Positions 10,560 to 22,230 of a stretch of 64,000 bases of DNA are shown here, piece by piece. Under the pieces are notes generated by a model. The model was not told the origin of the DNA and did no database searches. It saw only the letters and a program-made list of their open reading frames with translations. Position 1 is the first letter of the stretch. Each line of letters opens with the position of its first letter. The DNA lies in the NCBI GenBank assembly GCA_016271365.2, contig CM057456.1, positions 666,279,501 through 666,343,500 on the forward strand. Direction: 5' to 3'. The DNA is from Neoceratodus forsteri. Lineage: Eukaryota; Chordata; Ceratodontiformes; Ceratodontidae. The translations under genes and the position numbers were made by a program.

Positions 10560-10693
10560 TAGAACATAGAAACATAGACTTTGATGGCAGATAAGGACCG
10601 CTAGGCCCATCTAGTCTGCCCATTTCCCTACCTACAGGATTGGCCGCAGATCCTATTTAACCAACAGCCTATATCTTCCTGCCCCCCACAAGA
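10560..10693 (-). mobile_element. CR1-type LINE 3'-end fragment
   Basis: Antisense CR1 3' end: 'acatagaaacatag', 'ggcagataaggacc' and 'cccatctagtctgccc'. It is inserted in the 285-bp repeat with an imperfect 9-bp flank match (CCATGAAGC at left, CCATAAGGC at right). A sister fragment interrupts the 40-bp repeat at 21226. Confidence 0.75.
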
Positions 10694-10902
10694 ATTGCCA
10701 TAAGGCTAGGTATCCTATCAATTTCAAGCCACCACCACAAGCAAAACACTGTCCGCAACACGTAAAGTGCGTCACACAATATCTCCACAAAAAAATGTCT
10801 CCAATACATAAGCACCACAGTTCACATTTATAGGAAATACCATAAACAGCCTCCAAATTTCAAGTAAAAAGACCAAACCGTTTCCGAGATATTCAATGTC
10901 TC
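10694..10902 (+). repeat. 285-bp repeat, unit 3 (remainder)
   Basis: Resumes 'aaggctaggtatcctatcaa' after the CR1 insertion and ends at 'ccgtttccgagatattcaa', followed by a SINE-type tail. Confidence 0.7.
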
Positions 10903-10985
10903 CCGGGTCACTCCTGAAAAAGGAATCATTACGGTCTCAGTGGGCCTACCCGGTCACCAAAATTTAAATAAATAAATAAACAAAA
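10903..10985 (+). mobile_element. SINE 3'-tail fragment
   Basis: 'tacccggtcaccaaaattt' followed by (AAAT)n matches the tail of the SINE at 61617-62045 ('tacccggtcaacaaaaact' plus AAATA units). Only the tail is left. Confidence 0.5.
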
Positions 10986-11019
10986 ATGTTAAAGACTGGT
11001 AAAATTTCCCTATCTATTC

Positions 11020-11870
11020 CACTGCAAAAATCTGGCCATCTTGTCCTTCCCTTGCGATCAAAGATGGCGATCAAAGAATCTCACGATCAAAGAATTTGCA
11101 GACTCGCGATCAAAGAATTTGCAGGCTCATGAACAAAGAGTTAAAAATCTTATAAATCAAAAAAGTGATGGATTTGCGGTATACCACTGCCATGGTTCAA
11201 CAGAACAAAGCCCTCTGAGTAAAACCCGCCCTCATGTGATTTTCTAGGACACCCCTGGGCTGAGAAAATTGATTTTTAAATTGGGCCATCTTGTCCCTCG
11301 CTCACGATGCATGATCACGATCAACGAATCTCAAGATCAAAGAATTTGCAGGCTCACAAACAAAAATTTAAAAATGATGAAATGCTAATTTTTCACCGAT
11401 TTGGCCCTCCTGAGCAAAATCCACCCTCATTTGTGTCCCTAGCCCACCCCTGAGCTGAGATATTAGTGTTTTTAGGTCACGATGCAAGATCGTGATCAAA
11501 GAATCTCACAATCAAAGAATTTGCAGTCTCACAATCAAAGATCATTAGCGAGCTGCGAATTAAGATTTTAAACTCTCATAGCTCTATTTTTTGACCAGTT
11601 TAGATGAAGCCAAAGGCATGGCTCAATAGATTGGAGTTCCCTGAGTAAAACCCACCCAAATTTTCCTTCAGAAGTGACCCTTGAGCCGAGATATTTGTGT
11701 TTTTCCAATTGGAAAATAAAAAAACAAGATGGCAGACCTCCTGATCAAAGAATTTTGAAAATTCTTGGGGACAAAGATTCTAGAACCATGAAGCTGCAAA
11801 TTCTTTGATCGCCAGGTGGGATTAGATGGCCAGAACCCCATTCTTTTTTTGCAAAACATCCATTTCAATT
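11020..11870 (+). repeat. GATCAAAGAAT-rich tandem repeat
   Basis: Roughly three ~230-bp units, each with GATCAAAGAATTTGCAG words, a 'gagtaaaacccaccc' word and a 'cccctgagctgagatatt' word. The inverted copy is at 2940-3375. Confidence 0.7.
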
Positions 11871-12282
11871 TTCTCACTGACTTATAATAGGAACTTAAAA
11901 GTGGCATACCTTTTGAATGCCTTAATATTTTTTCACCAAACAAAAAGCACCATGTTTGAACAGCAAAGCTCTTTCAAATGAGCCATCTCACAGAGCAGCA
12001 CACCACATGATGGCTGCGCAGGGCCACATCCAAAATCCCCAAAGCTGCCCCCCAAAACAGATAATTTTGCATTTTTCAGCATTTTCGTACACAAAGACTG
12101 TAAGTCCGACAGAAACTAAATCTGGCAAATCAAAATATCTACCATGCCCTACCTTGCATTCCAAATTTCAGGCAAATCCATTAAAATGGGTTCAAAGTTA
12201 TTAACTTGCAAACATTTGACTTTAGTATATAAGTGACTGCTGAACCCTTTCTATAGTGACGCAACCACACCACTAAAATATA
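11871..12282. other. No gene seen
   Basis: Non-coding, probably repeat-derived ('aaatttcaggcaaatcc', 'gggttcaaagttattaac'). No frame over 82 codons and no recognisable domain. Confidence 0.5.
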
Positions 12283-12377
12283 TCTATCTATCTATCTATA
12301 TCTATATATATATCTATATACAGTATATATATATATATATCTATATATATATATATATAGATATATATACGATCTAT

Positions 12378-12422
<45 letters not shown>

Positions 12423-12436
12423 TAGATAGATAGATA
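12283..12436. repeat. (TATC)n/(TA)n microsatellite block
   Basis: Mixed TATC, TA and TAGA units, partly self-complementary. The Tyr/Ile-rich minus frame through it is an artefact. Confidence 0.95.
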
Positions 12437-12889
12437 TAAATATATATAAAATAAGGGCGCAATAGTGCCCTTACAGTTGGCAGCAATTACAGTTTCAGAG
12501 ATATAAAGTGGCCAAAACACAAAAAGGAATGTTTTTTTTCTACACAATAACATGGGATTTTTTGCTGTGATGTACAGCACATGTGGAATTAAGTTTGCCT
12601 CTGATACTTTCAGGGATGATGGGGTGTATGTCAGGGGTGTGCCTTTGGATGGTTTGCTGAAAATATATATTACCATTTTTTTAATTATATAATTTTTTGT
12701 GATAGATGCAAGACAGGCTGTGCACAGGGTAAATTCCATTTACTATTCGAACAGTAAATATACAAATGGTAAAAGGCATTTACCATTCGCACTTTACTGA
12801 TTGCAGTTCAGGTTTCCATTTAAATTTTATGACATTATGATTATTTTTTAGCAAGGCTTTTCACAGTTTTAAAATTGTTTAAATACAAC
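12437..12889. other. No gene seen
   Basis: AT-rich non-coding sequence; 12740-12790 repeats 'accattcg/cagtaaat' words. No domain recognised. Confidence 0.45.
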
Positions 12890-13740
12890 TCCTTGGTTTA
12901 CATTATTTTACCCCCCAAGCCCATTGCTTTGTACCCTGACATCAGGGTGCCCAGTCCCTGAGTTGGGTTGTGTGTCCCTCCCCTTTCTGGTGTGGCACAA
13001 AATATAACCTGTAAAAAGAGAAAACTGTCTCCTGCCATCTTTTCTTCAATGCAGAATCCTGCATCAAAATTTTAGATGCAGGTTCTTGCATCGAGCAGCT
13101 TGTTTTTTAAAATGTTTTTACTGACATTGGGGTGACCAATCTCTGTGTCAGCATGTGTCCATGCCCTTGTACTAACCTGGCACACTGGGAGCTCACTCCA
13201 GTGTGCCCTAATTGTAATAAATGTTTTCCGACATCGGGATGCCCCACCCCCCGGTGTTTGATGCCCTCCACCTAAAGCCTGTTATTTTTTTCCTGACATT
13301 GGGGTGCCCAATCCCCGAGTCAGGTTGTATTACTCCCCCTTCTAGTGTGGCACAAAATATAACCCTTAAAAAGAGAAAACTGCCTCCTGCTGTCTTTTCC
13401 TCAATGTAGAATCCTGCATTGAAATTTTCGATGCAGGATCCTACAGTGATGCTGCTTGTTTCCTGCAACGTTTTTTTTCAGCTTTGGGTGCCCAATCCCC
13501 CATGCTGGCATGTGTTAACCTGGCACATTGGGAGCCCACCCCAGTGTGCCCTAATTGTAATAGATTATTTCCAACACCTGGATGCCCCGCAGCTGGTATC
13601 AGATGCCTTCCCCACAAAGCTTGTTATTTTTCTTCCCGATATTGGGGTGTTCAATCCCTGAGTCAGGTGGTGTCCCACCCCACTAGTCTGGTACACTGGG
13701 AGCCCACCACAGTGTGCCCAATTTTTTTTATGTTTTATTT
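12890..13740 (+). repeat. ~350-bp tandem repeat, 2.4 units
   Basis: Unit marker 'cctgacattggggtgccca' at 12936, 13292 and 13636 (spacings about 356 and 344). Each unit includes 'cacaaaatataacc', 'gcagaatcctgcat' (with a short hairpin) and 'cactgggagcccacc'. Further copies lie at 18830-19400. Confidence 0.75.
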
Positions 13741-14400
13741 CCTGTAAAATTAGAAAACAGTCCCTTGAAGTCCTTTTTGCTTTAAATTAACCCTGCAAGA
13801 AAGGAAACCATCCTTCTTCATCTCCCCAGTCCCACCTCCCCATCCTTCTGTTGAGCACCCACCTCTCTGCACCCCCCCCACCCATACTTATGCTCTGGAG
13901 GTCAGGATCAGCAATCTTCTCTGGACCGGAACATGTCTGCACTCTTCAAAACTGAACTACAAACTGAGAAATCAAGGTAAACCGTATAATGGGAGTCAAT
14001 GGGGGGGGTTCAATTTATGTCGATATCTCCATCATTTTGGGGAATTTGGACCAAATTTTCAACATGGGGTTTGGAGACCCCTCCTCATGAACAATACAAC
14101 TGTCATCTCATTTCTTGGTTCCAAAATGTGTTTTCCCAGTTATTGCATGGAATCACCTTTTGGGACTGATTATCGAAATGACAGTACCACTGTTCATGAG
14201 ATGGGGTCTCAAAAAGCCCATGTTGTGATTTAGCTGAAAAAAATCCCCCAAAATGACTGCATTATGAGCATGCATTGAGAAGTTTCTGCATACACTCATA
14301 AATTTTCCAATTTTTATATTATCACCACAGATTTTAACATTGCCATTTTTTATACCCATAATGAACAGTACAGCTGTCATTTTGCACATCCTGCCCAGAG
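13741..14400 (+). repeat. C-rich module and ~265-bp satellite monomer
   Basis: 13790-14000 ('ccatactta', 'atcttctctggac', 'gaaatcaaggtaa') recurs at 19440-19640. From about 14030 begins a ~265-bp monomer ('ttcaacatggggttt', 'cattttgcacatcctgccc') that is cut at 14400 by a LINE and resumes near 17004. Confidence 0.65.
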
Positions 14401-16918
14401 GGTGCTCGATATCAGTGTACTCCCCAACTCACTTAGTGACCACTCCCCAGTTGTATTCTCTTGGTCTGCTACCAACAGCAAGCCTGCACCACAAACCACC
14501 CATCAACATTGCCTACTCCCAGGCAGCCTGCGTCACCTTAAACTGTACCTCTCACAACTGGGTCGGTCCCCAATCAGGCTTGCACCATCCATAGATGAGG
14601 CATTGGATTTTTTCACTCGTATTTTTCACACTGCCTGTGACCTCTATGCCCCTTTATTAGAAATCACATCAAAATACAAAAAGCAATGCATGCCCTGGGT
14701 TACCCCCTCCCACCTTCACAAACTTAAAATGAGAGACAACCTATGGCACATTGCCATGGAATCTGGCAAGCCAAGCATACAAAGCTGAGTACAATAAGTG
14801 TACTAGCCAAAAGCCCAGTACTACCAATCCACTCTTGTCTCCTCCTAGGGGTCAGCTAGAAACTTCTGGGATAATATAAAAGAGCTGAATGGGAAGTCCC
14901 ACTCCCCACCCCCTCTCCACCCTCCTTTAATGGAACTGTCTGCTCTGACCCCCTTGGTATTGCAGACTGCCTAAACCACACTTTCTCAGACCTGAGTTCA
15001 GTCCTGCCCAGTAACTTCTTTGACCCCATCCCAGTAGTGCCCCCACCCACTCTCCAGAGACTTCCTTTCTATCTATGTACCATTGGTAGTAACAACCCTG
15101 GCACCGACCTACTGGACACTCAGCTACTTCGTCTGATGTTGGATGCTATCCTGGTCCCACTTATCTAGCTGCTCAACCACTCTCTATGCCTGGGACAGTT
15201 CCACAGCACTTGGAAAACCACCATCATCACTCCCATCCTAAAGAGTGATGATCGAGCGACCCCGGGTAAGTACTGACCTATCTCCATCCTCCCCCACTCT
15301 CTAAGGCCCTTGAAAAAGTAGTTGCCAACAAGCTTGCTGAATACCTGCCCATGCACAATATCCTATGCCCTGAACAGCATGGCTTTCATGCAGGTCACAG
15401 CACCACAACTACGCTACTTGAATTCTCCAACTTTCTGCACTTTGCTCTTGATGCCACAAGTCCTGCTGGTGCTGTGTTCATTGACCTCTCCAAGGCCTTT
15501 GACATGGTTTGCCATCCCCTCCTGCCTGGCTCTCTCAGATGCCTTGGTTATCCCCTGGCTCCCTTGCATGGTTCACCAACTATCTCTCTGACAGAACTCA
15601 GTGTGTAAAAATCAATAGCACCCTATCTGACACACGACGTGTCCACTTTGGGGTTCCCCAGGGCTCCATTTTAGGCCTTCTCCTCTTCAGTCTCTACCTC
15701 AACTCCCTCCCTCAGCCTGCCCAAATAAGATCCTCCTCTACGCAGAAGATGCTGTGCTCTTCGCCTCTGACCGCAACTCCAATACTCTCCAGGCCACCCT
15801 CCAACAAGCTTTTGATAGAACTGAACATTGGTTCACATCATGAAGGCTAGTTCTGAACCTAAAAAAGACCAAAGCTATGCTCTTCTGGCATTGCCAAAGC
15901 AAAGCCAGTGGTGACCCTCTAGTGATACTGCCTAGCACACTAAACCCCATTGAGCAGGTTTCCTTCTACAAGTATCTGGGCATTACCTTTGATTCAGCAC
16001 TGTCCTTCCATTCCCATATCAATGCCCTTTCTGCTGCCACCAATGCCAGGATTGGACTATTATACTGCCATAGGGACTGCCTACCACAAGAGGCCCTTAA
16101 ATTGGCAATGACCTCCTCTGTTCTGTCGCTAATTGACTATGGGCTGCCCATCTATGCTGCAACTGACAACACTGTGCTTGCAAGAATCCAGCTCTCTATA
16201 AACAAGGCCTGCAAGCTAATGCTGGGAGCCCCTAAGTGCACCCATATGTGCCTGCTGTACTCCACCACCAACTTGCTCAACCTTGAAGAAAGACTCCGCT
16301 TACAAACCTGCCTTCTTGTAAAAAAGACCCTGCTAGGGTTCTCCCCCCAGGGTTGCCACCTCCCTGCAACGTGCCTCCCCCTCAGTCTCCACCCATAGCA
16401 CTGTCAAAACCTCCTTTTTTGTCCCCAGGGTAAGGACCTCTATGGCCCAGAGATCCTTTTGCTATCGGGCTACATCCTGGTTCAATTCCCTCCAACCAAC
16501 ATAGCTGACTCCACTAAGGCTGATCTTTTCAAGGTCTCCCTCAAAAGCCATCTGACAAGCATTTGCTGCTGCAACTGCACATAATCACCCACATGCCCCT
16601 TACCCTCACCCTCACCCCGAGGCTGGGTTTGCCCTGTTTACTTTTGCTGTACATGCCTGGGGTCTGTGGCAACATCTGCTGACTAATGTAATAAAATATC
16701 TCTGGTTGCTACCTGACATGGCACTCGTGTACCTATATTATGACTACTGTGATCTACCTATTACCAAGCTTGTACCACCAGTGAATTCCTGTAACACTGG
16801 TTGCTTTTTTTTAATCTAAGCATTATGTACTGTACCGTTTTGTTTGATGTGATGTAATGCTGTCTTGACGAGGTGCCTTTGTAAATGACTGTTTGACTCA
16901 AAGGTCTGTAAACTGATA

Positions 16919-16978
<60 letters not shown>

Positions 16979-16980
16979 AA
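14401..16980 (+). mobile_element. Rex1-like (CR1-group) LINE, 5'-truncated, nested in satellite
   Basis: Begins inside the endonuclease domain (LSDHSPVVFSW at 14402-14788) and runs through a broken RT to a (GAAA)n tail at 16918. RT boxes: PEQHGFHAGHSTTTT and [11 protein letters not shown] at 15351-15608, then [14 protein letters not shown] in the next frame. The catalytic box reads YAED (15739-15750) rather than YADD. The C-terminal part is open from 15877 to 16398 (YKYLGITFDSALSFHSHI). Satellite monomer sequence lies on both sides ('cctgcccagag' before, 'tttcacacatgtaac' after), so the insertion postdates the satellite. Clade call by style of motifs only. Confidence 0.75.
16918..16980 (+). 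repeat. (GAAA)n microsatellite at LINE 3' end
   Basis: About 15 GAAA units immediately after 'ctgtaaactgata', the tail of the Rex1-like element. Confidence 0.95.
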
Positions 16981-17500
16981 TTTCACACATGTAACAAAAT
17001 ATATTTTCACACATGTAACGTAGAATGGCGCGGTCGCTGTGTGAAATCAACTTTTGGGATGGATTAACAAAATCACAGTCCCATTGTTGAGAAGGTTAGG
17101 TCCCAAAAAGCCCATGTTGTGAATTGGGATAAATCTAAAAAAATTACTATGTTACAAGCGTGTGTTGCTTAGTTTCTATGCACACTCATAACTTCACCGA
17201 TTTTTAATAGTCTCACTCCAGATTTTTAACGTTGCCATTTTTTAACACCTCCTCATGAACAGTACAGCTGTCATTTTGCACATCCTGCCCAGAGCAGGTT
17301 TTCACACCTGTGGCATAGAATGGTATGGTCACTGTGTGAAATCAGCTTTCGGGATAGATTAGCAAAATCACAGTGCCACTGTTCATGAAGGAAGGCCCCA
17401 GAAAGCCCATGTTGACAGTTTGGTGAAAATGCCTGAGTTACTGTATGTGCATTTGTTGAATTTATTCCATGCGCATGCATAACTTTGTGGGATTGGTGGA
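16981..17500 (+). repeat. ~265-bp satellite monomers, resumed
   Basis: Continuation of the monomers broken at 14400: 'gaatggcgcggtcgctgtgtgaaatc', 'acagtgccactgttcatgaa', 'cattttgcacatcctgcccag'. More monomers are at 19660-20520. Confidence 0.7.
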
Positions 17501-17574
17501 CCCTGTGCTCCAACAGTAAAATAAGAACACTATTATATTATCTAAAAAAAAGAAGGGAACTTCATTGCAAAAAA

Positions 17575-17939
17575 AACTCAGTAAGTACATCAGTTAGGGT
17601 TTTTATTAAACTGTCAAAAGATGGGAAATTCGATGTTAGGGTTACCAACCCTACCACCCTGCCCCCCCGCCGTCCACATACCAACAGGTATCAGGGTGTG
17701 CCATGGGGTCTTCAGACCTAACTCTCATCCCATTCCATGTGTAAGCAAGCTGACATGGCACACTATAGGAAAATGGGGTTGAGTTAGGCCTGAGGACCCC
17801 ATGTCATACCCTGATGCCTGTTGCTGTGTGGACGGTGGGGTGGCGTGGCATGGTAGAGTTGGTAACCCTAACATCAAATTTCCCAGCTTTTGACAGTTTA
17901 ATAAAAAATCTAACTGATGCATTAATGGAGTGTTTTGCA
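17575..17939. mobile_element. Palindromic element, copy D
   Basis: Inverted repeat with tips TTGCAAAAAAAACTC and its complement, inner words CATCAGTTAGGG and GGGTTACCAACCC on both arms, preceded by the same 'aaaaaaaagaagggaa' flank as copy B. Confidence 0.8.
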
Positions 17940-18829
17940 GTCAATATATATTATACCTGCCCGGTACAGCAGGTATATTTAGGGTTGCACAGCCACTTCC
18001 ATGTTAAACCCAAAATGTTGTACTTTACTAACTTTGCAATGGTTTATGCGATCTGTCTGAAATTTTGCATGTGTTGTGTGGTACAGTACCATAGATCTCT
18101 GGATCTGGAATTCGCTGTAATGGTCAGATGTTTGGTTGTGGAGCTGCAAAGGTTTGAAAAGTTTGAAAAATCCTCAACTTTTTTAATTCTTTGCTCACCT
18201 CTACAGCCCAAACGATTTGTCTGACTGGTCTGAAATTGTCAGGGTATATGGGGACTGTGTCAGAGAAGTACCTAAAAGATTTGGTGGAAAAATATTAATT
18301 CATTCAAAAGTTATGAAAGTTCAAAGTTTCCCATTATATTCTGTGGAAAAAAATATATGTGCTGCTCGAAAGCTTTTAAAAGCTTTCGCAAAAGCAATGT
18401 TGCTTTTAAAAGCTTTCGAGCAATGCAATTTGTTTTTGAGCAGCCACCATCTTGTTTTCAGTTAGTAGCAGACAAAAACACCCAAAATGCAACAGTTACT
18501 ACCCCTCATTAAACACTGTCAGTTGTGTTTACCTATCCGGGGACTGAGGAACACATTAGGGGCATCAAACTTTCAATCTGACCCTTAGAAATGCCATTTT
18601 CCTTATCGGTCCCCCATAGTGTCAGAAACTGAAGAAGAAACAGATCCAACACTTTTGCAAAAGTGTGACACTTTTGTGAAAGTGTGACACCAGCTTCTTC
18701 TGCAAGTTCCAATATTAGGATTATGAAATCTGTATTTCTGGGGGTCAGATTGAAAATCTGATGCTCCAAATGTTTTCCTGAGCTCCTGAATAGGCAAACA
18801 CAACTGACAGTGTTTACCTAGGGGCAGTA
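17940..18829. other. Non-coding repeat module
   Basis: No gene seen. 17975-18260 is similar to 5380-5560, again just downstream of a palindromic element. 18640-18700 has short inverted 'cttttgcaaaag/cacttttgtg' words and 18364-18421 a perfect hairpin. Confidence 0.5.
18364..18421. repeat. Perfect 20-bp hairpin
   Basis: 18364-18383 and 18402-18421 are exact reverse complements separated by an 18-nt loop; the arms contain AAGCTTTTAAAAGC, itself palindromic. No poly-U run or neighbouring gene suggests a terminator. Confidence 0.85.
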
Positions 18830-19400
18830 AATAAAGAAAACCATCCTCTGATGCCTTTTAACTTCAGTGCAGAATCCTGCATCAAAATTTGTGATGCAGA
18901 ATCCTGCAACACACTTGTGCTAACAGTCATTGACAATGGGGTACCCCATCCCTGTGTTGGTATGCCTCCCCCACCCTCCAAACGCTTGTGGGGCATACTG
19001 GGAGCCCACCACAATGTGCCCAGATTGTTTTTCGTCATCGAGATGCCAGATCCTGACATCAGATGTCTCCCCCCAAGCCAACTTTCTTTGCCAGCAGGGG
19101 TGACCAATCTCCCTGCAGCATGCACCTCCCCCCCCCCAGAAAACTCATGTGGCTCACTGGAAGCCCATCCCAGTGTACCAATTTATTAATATTATGCGCT
19201 TCTGACACCAGGATGCCCCCTCCTCCCAGTGTTGGATGCACTTCCCCCAAATCCCATTCTTTTTATCCTGACATTGGGGTGCCAATCCTTGAGTTGGGTA
19301 GTGTTCCCCTCACCCCCCACTAGTGTGTCACACTGGGAGCTAACCCCAGTGTGCCAAATGTTTTTTTTTAATAAATGTAAGCTGCATATAAAGAAAATCA
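18830..19400 (+). repeat. ~350-bp tandem repeat, second locus
   Basis: Diverged units of the 12890-13740 family ('gcagaatcctgcatcaaaa', 'cctgacattggggtgcc', 'cactgggagc'). Confidence 0.65.
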
Positions 19401-20519
19401 TTCCACAATGTCTTTTTTTAACCCTACAAGAAAGAAAACAGTCGCTTGTCTTCTCACCAGTCCCCCCTCCCTCATTCACACCCTCCTTCTGCAGCATCTA
19501 CCTCCTTGCACCCCCCCCCTTACCCATACTTACCCTCCAGTGGTTAGAATCAGTGATCTTCTCTGGACTGGGGACATGTTTGCATTCTTCAAAGACAAAC
19601 TGCGTTCTGAGGAATCAAGGTAAGCCGTATAAATGAAGTCTATGGGAGGGGGTTCAACTTATGTTGAAATCTTGGTTAATTTTAGGAATTTTGGCCACAA
19701 ATTTTCAACATGGGGTTCTTGGGACCCTACCTCATGAACACAGTCAGTCATTTCATTACTCTGTCTCAAAAGATGATTTTGCGGTCAGTGTGCAGAATCA
19801 CCTTTTGGCACCAATTAATGAAATGACAGTGCCTATGTTCATGACGTGGGGTCCCAAAAAAGCCCATGATAAAAATCTGGTGCAAAAATTCCCGAAAATG
19901 ACTGCATTACAAGTGTGCAATGTGCAGCTTGTATGAACGCTCATAACTTCACCAATTTTTAATATTTTCACTCCAGAGTTTCAGCATTGCCATGTGTTCA
20001 CATTTCCTTATTAGCAGTGCAGCTGTCATTTTTCACATCCTGTCCAAAACATGTTTTCACACCTGTGGCACATAATGGTGCAACTGCTGTGCAAAAGCAA
20101 CTTGTGGGATGGATTAACAAAATCACAGTGCCACAGTTCATGAGGGGAGGTTTCAAAAAGGCCATGTTGAAAATTTGACAAACAAATTCCCAAAAATGAC
20201 AGCATTATTAGTTTATTGCACTGTTCCTACGCACGCTTGTAACTTAAAAAATGTTTAATATTTTCACTACAGATTTTCAACATTGCCATTTTTTCACACC
20301 TCCATATGAACAGTGCAGCTGTCATTTTTCACACCCTTTCCAAAACATGTTTTTGCACCTGTGCCACAGAATGGCATGGTCACTGAGCAAAATTAACTTT
20401 CGTGATGGATTAACAAATTCACAGTGCCAGTGTTTATGAGGATGGTCTCAAAAAGCCCATGCTGAAAATTTGGTTCAAAAATTCAAGAAGTTCACTGTGC
20501 TATCAGTGTCTACTGCACA
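19401..20519 (+). repeat. C-rich module followed by ~265-bp satellite monomers
   Basis: 19440-19640 is a direct copy of 13790-14000, then three to four monomers ('tttcaacatggggtt', 'ttttaatattttcac', 'agtgccac(a)gttcatgag') run to about 20520. The order of modules matches 12.9-17.5 kb, showing a large direct duplication about 5.9 kb apart. Confidence 0.65.
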
Positions 20520-21060
20520 ACTTTCTTGCAAAATTCTCCATAGGATAACATTGAGATGCCCATGGCACCTATCGATGACCATATCTCAAAAATGGTTCGA
20601 TATATGGATTTTCCGCTAGTCACAGCTTAGTTGACCTTTGGGTGAACTAAGCATTGGTGAAGATTTCAAAGTAATGAAAACCACCAAAGTGGAATTTGTT
20701 TCATAGCTGCTACAGTTACTCAGATATTGTCAAATTAGTGTTACAAGGCTTCATTTTCGCATCTGTAGGGCTGAACTATGTCCCCATACTTATGTGCAAG
20801 TTGGAACACAGAGCCCAAAGGGCCTGCACTCTCACATTTGCATGCCACTGCACAAAAATGTTCAGTATTAGGGGAGTGCAGGTCCAAGGAGGGCCTGTGC
20901 TCCCACAGCCACATACCAGTTAAATTACACTACATTTGCAATGGAACTAATGTCATTTTTTCCAGTAAACCAGCAAAAGGAATCTATGGAAAACATTACT
21001 GAGATACCAGCAGCTGTGCTACTTTTCAGTGCTTATATCTCAAAAGTGGATGAGGAAAGT
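20520..21060 (+). repeat. Repeat module, copy 1 of a local duplication
   Basis: 'ttctccataggataacattgag', 'cttagttgacctttgggtg', 'actcagatattgtcaaattag' and 'ttatgtgcaagttgga' recur in the same order at 21790-22130. Confidence 0.6.
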
Positions 21061-21575
21061 ACCAGTAGTGTTGCAACACTACCTTTAGTTTTGTGGAAGT
21101 ACCAGTAGTGTTGCAACACTACCTTTAGTTTCACAAATGTACCAGTAGTGTTGCAATACTACCTTTAGTTTTGTGAAAGTACCAGTAGTGTTGCAACACT
21201 ACCTTTAGTTTTGCAAAATTCCCAATAGAAACAGAAATATAGAATTTGACGGCAGATAAGGACTGCTTTGCCCACCTAGTCTACCCATTTCCCTATCTAA
21301 TGGATAAGCTGCAGATCCTAGTGAACCAACAGCCTACCTTTACACTACTGTGACACTACCTTTAGTTTCACAAAGGTACCAGTAGTGCTGCAACACTATC
21401 TTTAGTTTTGCAAAAGTACTAGTAGTGTTGCAACACTACCTTCAGCTTCACAAAAGTACCAGTAGTGTTGTGACACTACCTTTGTTTTTGCGAAAGTACC
21501 AGCAGTGCTGGAACACTACCTTTAGCTTTGTGAAACTACCAGTAGTGTTGCAACACTACTTTTTAGTTTCATGAA
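21061..21575 (+). repeat. 40-bp tandem repeat with an 18-bp perfect palindrome in each unit
   Basis: Units start at 21061, 21101, 21141 and 21181, then, after a CR1 insertion, at 21378, 21418, 21458, 21498 and 21538: exactly 40 bp each. The core GTAGTGTTGCAACACTAC is its own reverse complement. The linker alternates 'tttagttttg' and 'tttagtttcac'. Confidence 0.9.
21226..21346 (-). mobile_element. CR1-type LINE 3'-end fragment
   Basis: Antisense CR1 tail ('agaaacagaaatatag', 'ggcagataaggactgc', 'cacctagtctaccc') inserted between units 4 and 5 of the 40-bp repeat. Similar to 10560-10693. Confidence 0.75.
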
Positions 21576-22230
21576 AGCACCCTATGTTGACCTACGGGAG
21601 TTTTATGAAAGTTGTAGAGTTTTGCTGAATTAAAGCCCCAAATGAGCCAGTTTCTTTGCTAATTCATAGCAAAAAAAATGATTAGGGCTTTTTTGACTGA
21701 AATTTGCAGTGTTGCATGCCCTGGCCATGCAGACATGCCTTTTGGAGGTTTGATTACAAAATTGATGATGGTTCAATAGTTACAGTACTCTGAAGTTGCC
21801 AAATTTTCCATAGGATAACACTGCTGTGCCCATTGCACCTTTTGGCACCCGTATCTTGAAAATGGTTGAAAATAAGGATTTTGCGTTGTAGTGAGCTTAG
21901 TACATCTTTAGGTGGACAAAGCCCCTGTGAAGGTTTTGAAGCCATGATTACAACTGCAGTGGGATTTTTTCCTTGGTTGCTATGGTTACTGAGATATTGT
22001 CAAATTAGTGTTGCAAGGGTTCTTTTTAATGACTATAGGGGTGTGGTATATCTCTGTACTTATGTGTAAGTCGGATCGCAGGGCCTGGAGGGCTTGTGCT
22101 CTCATATATGCAAATCATGGATATCAGTATGCAAAAATGGGCAGTGTGAAGGGAGAGCAGGGCCCAGAGGGCCCGCGCTGCCACAACCTCATATCAGTTA
22201 CATTATACTCTCTCAAGAAGAAGAAAAATT
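21576..22230 (+). repeat. Repeat module, copy 2, leading into a palindrome
   Basis: Direct relative of 20520-20960. It ends with 'agggcccgcgctgccac' and 'tctctcaagaagaagaaaaatt', the flank that precedes the palindromic elements elsewhere. Confidence 0.6.

Noticed and set aside
12292..12486. Tyr/Ile-rich peptide frame
   Set aside because: Translation of a TATC/TA microsatellite.
21061..21575. CRISPR-like array of regular repeats
   Set aside because: The repeats are contiguous 40-bp units without variable spacers, in a vertebrate-type genome; it is a satellite.
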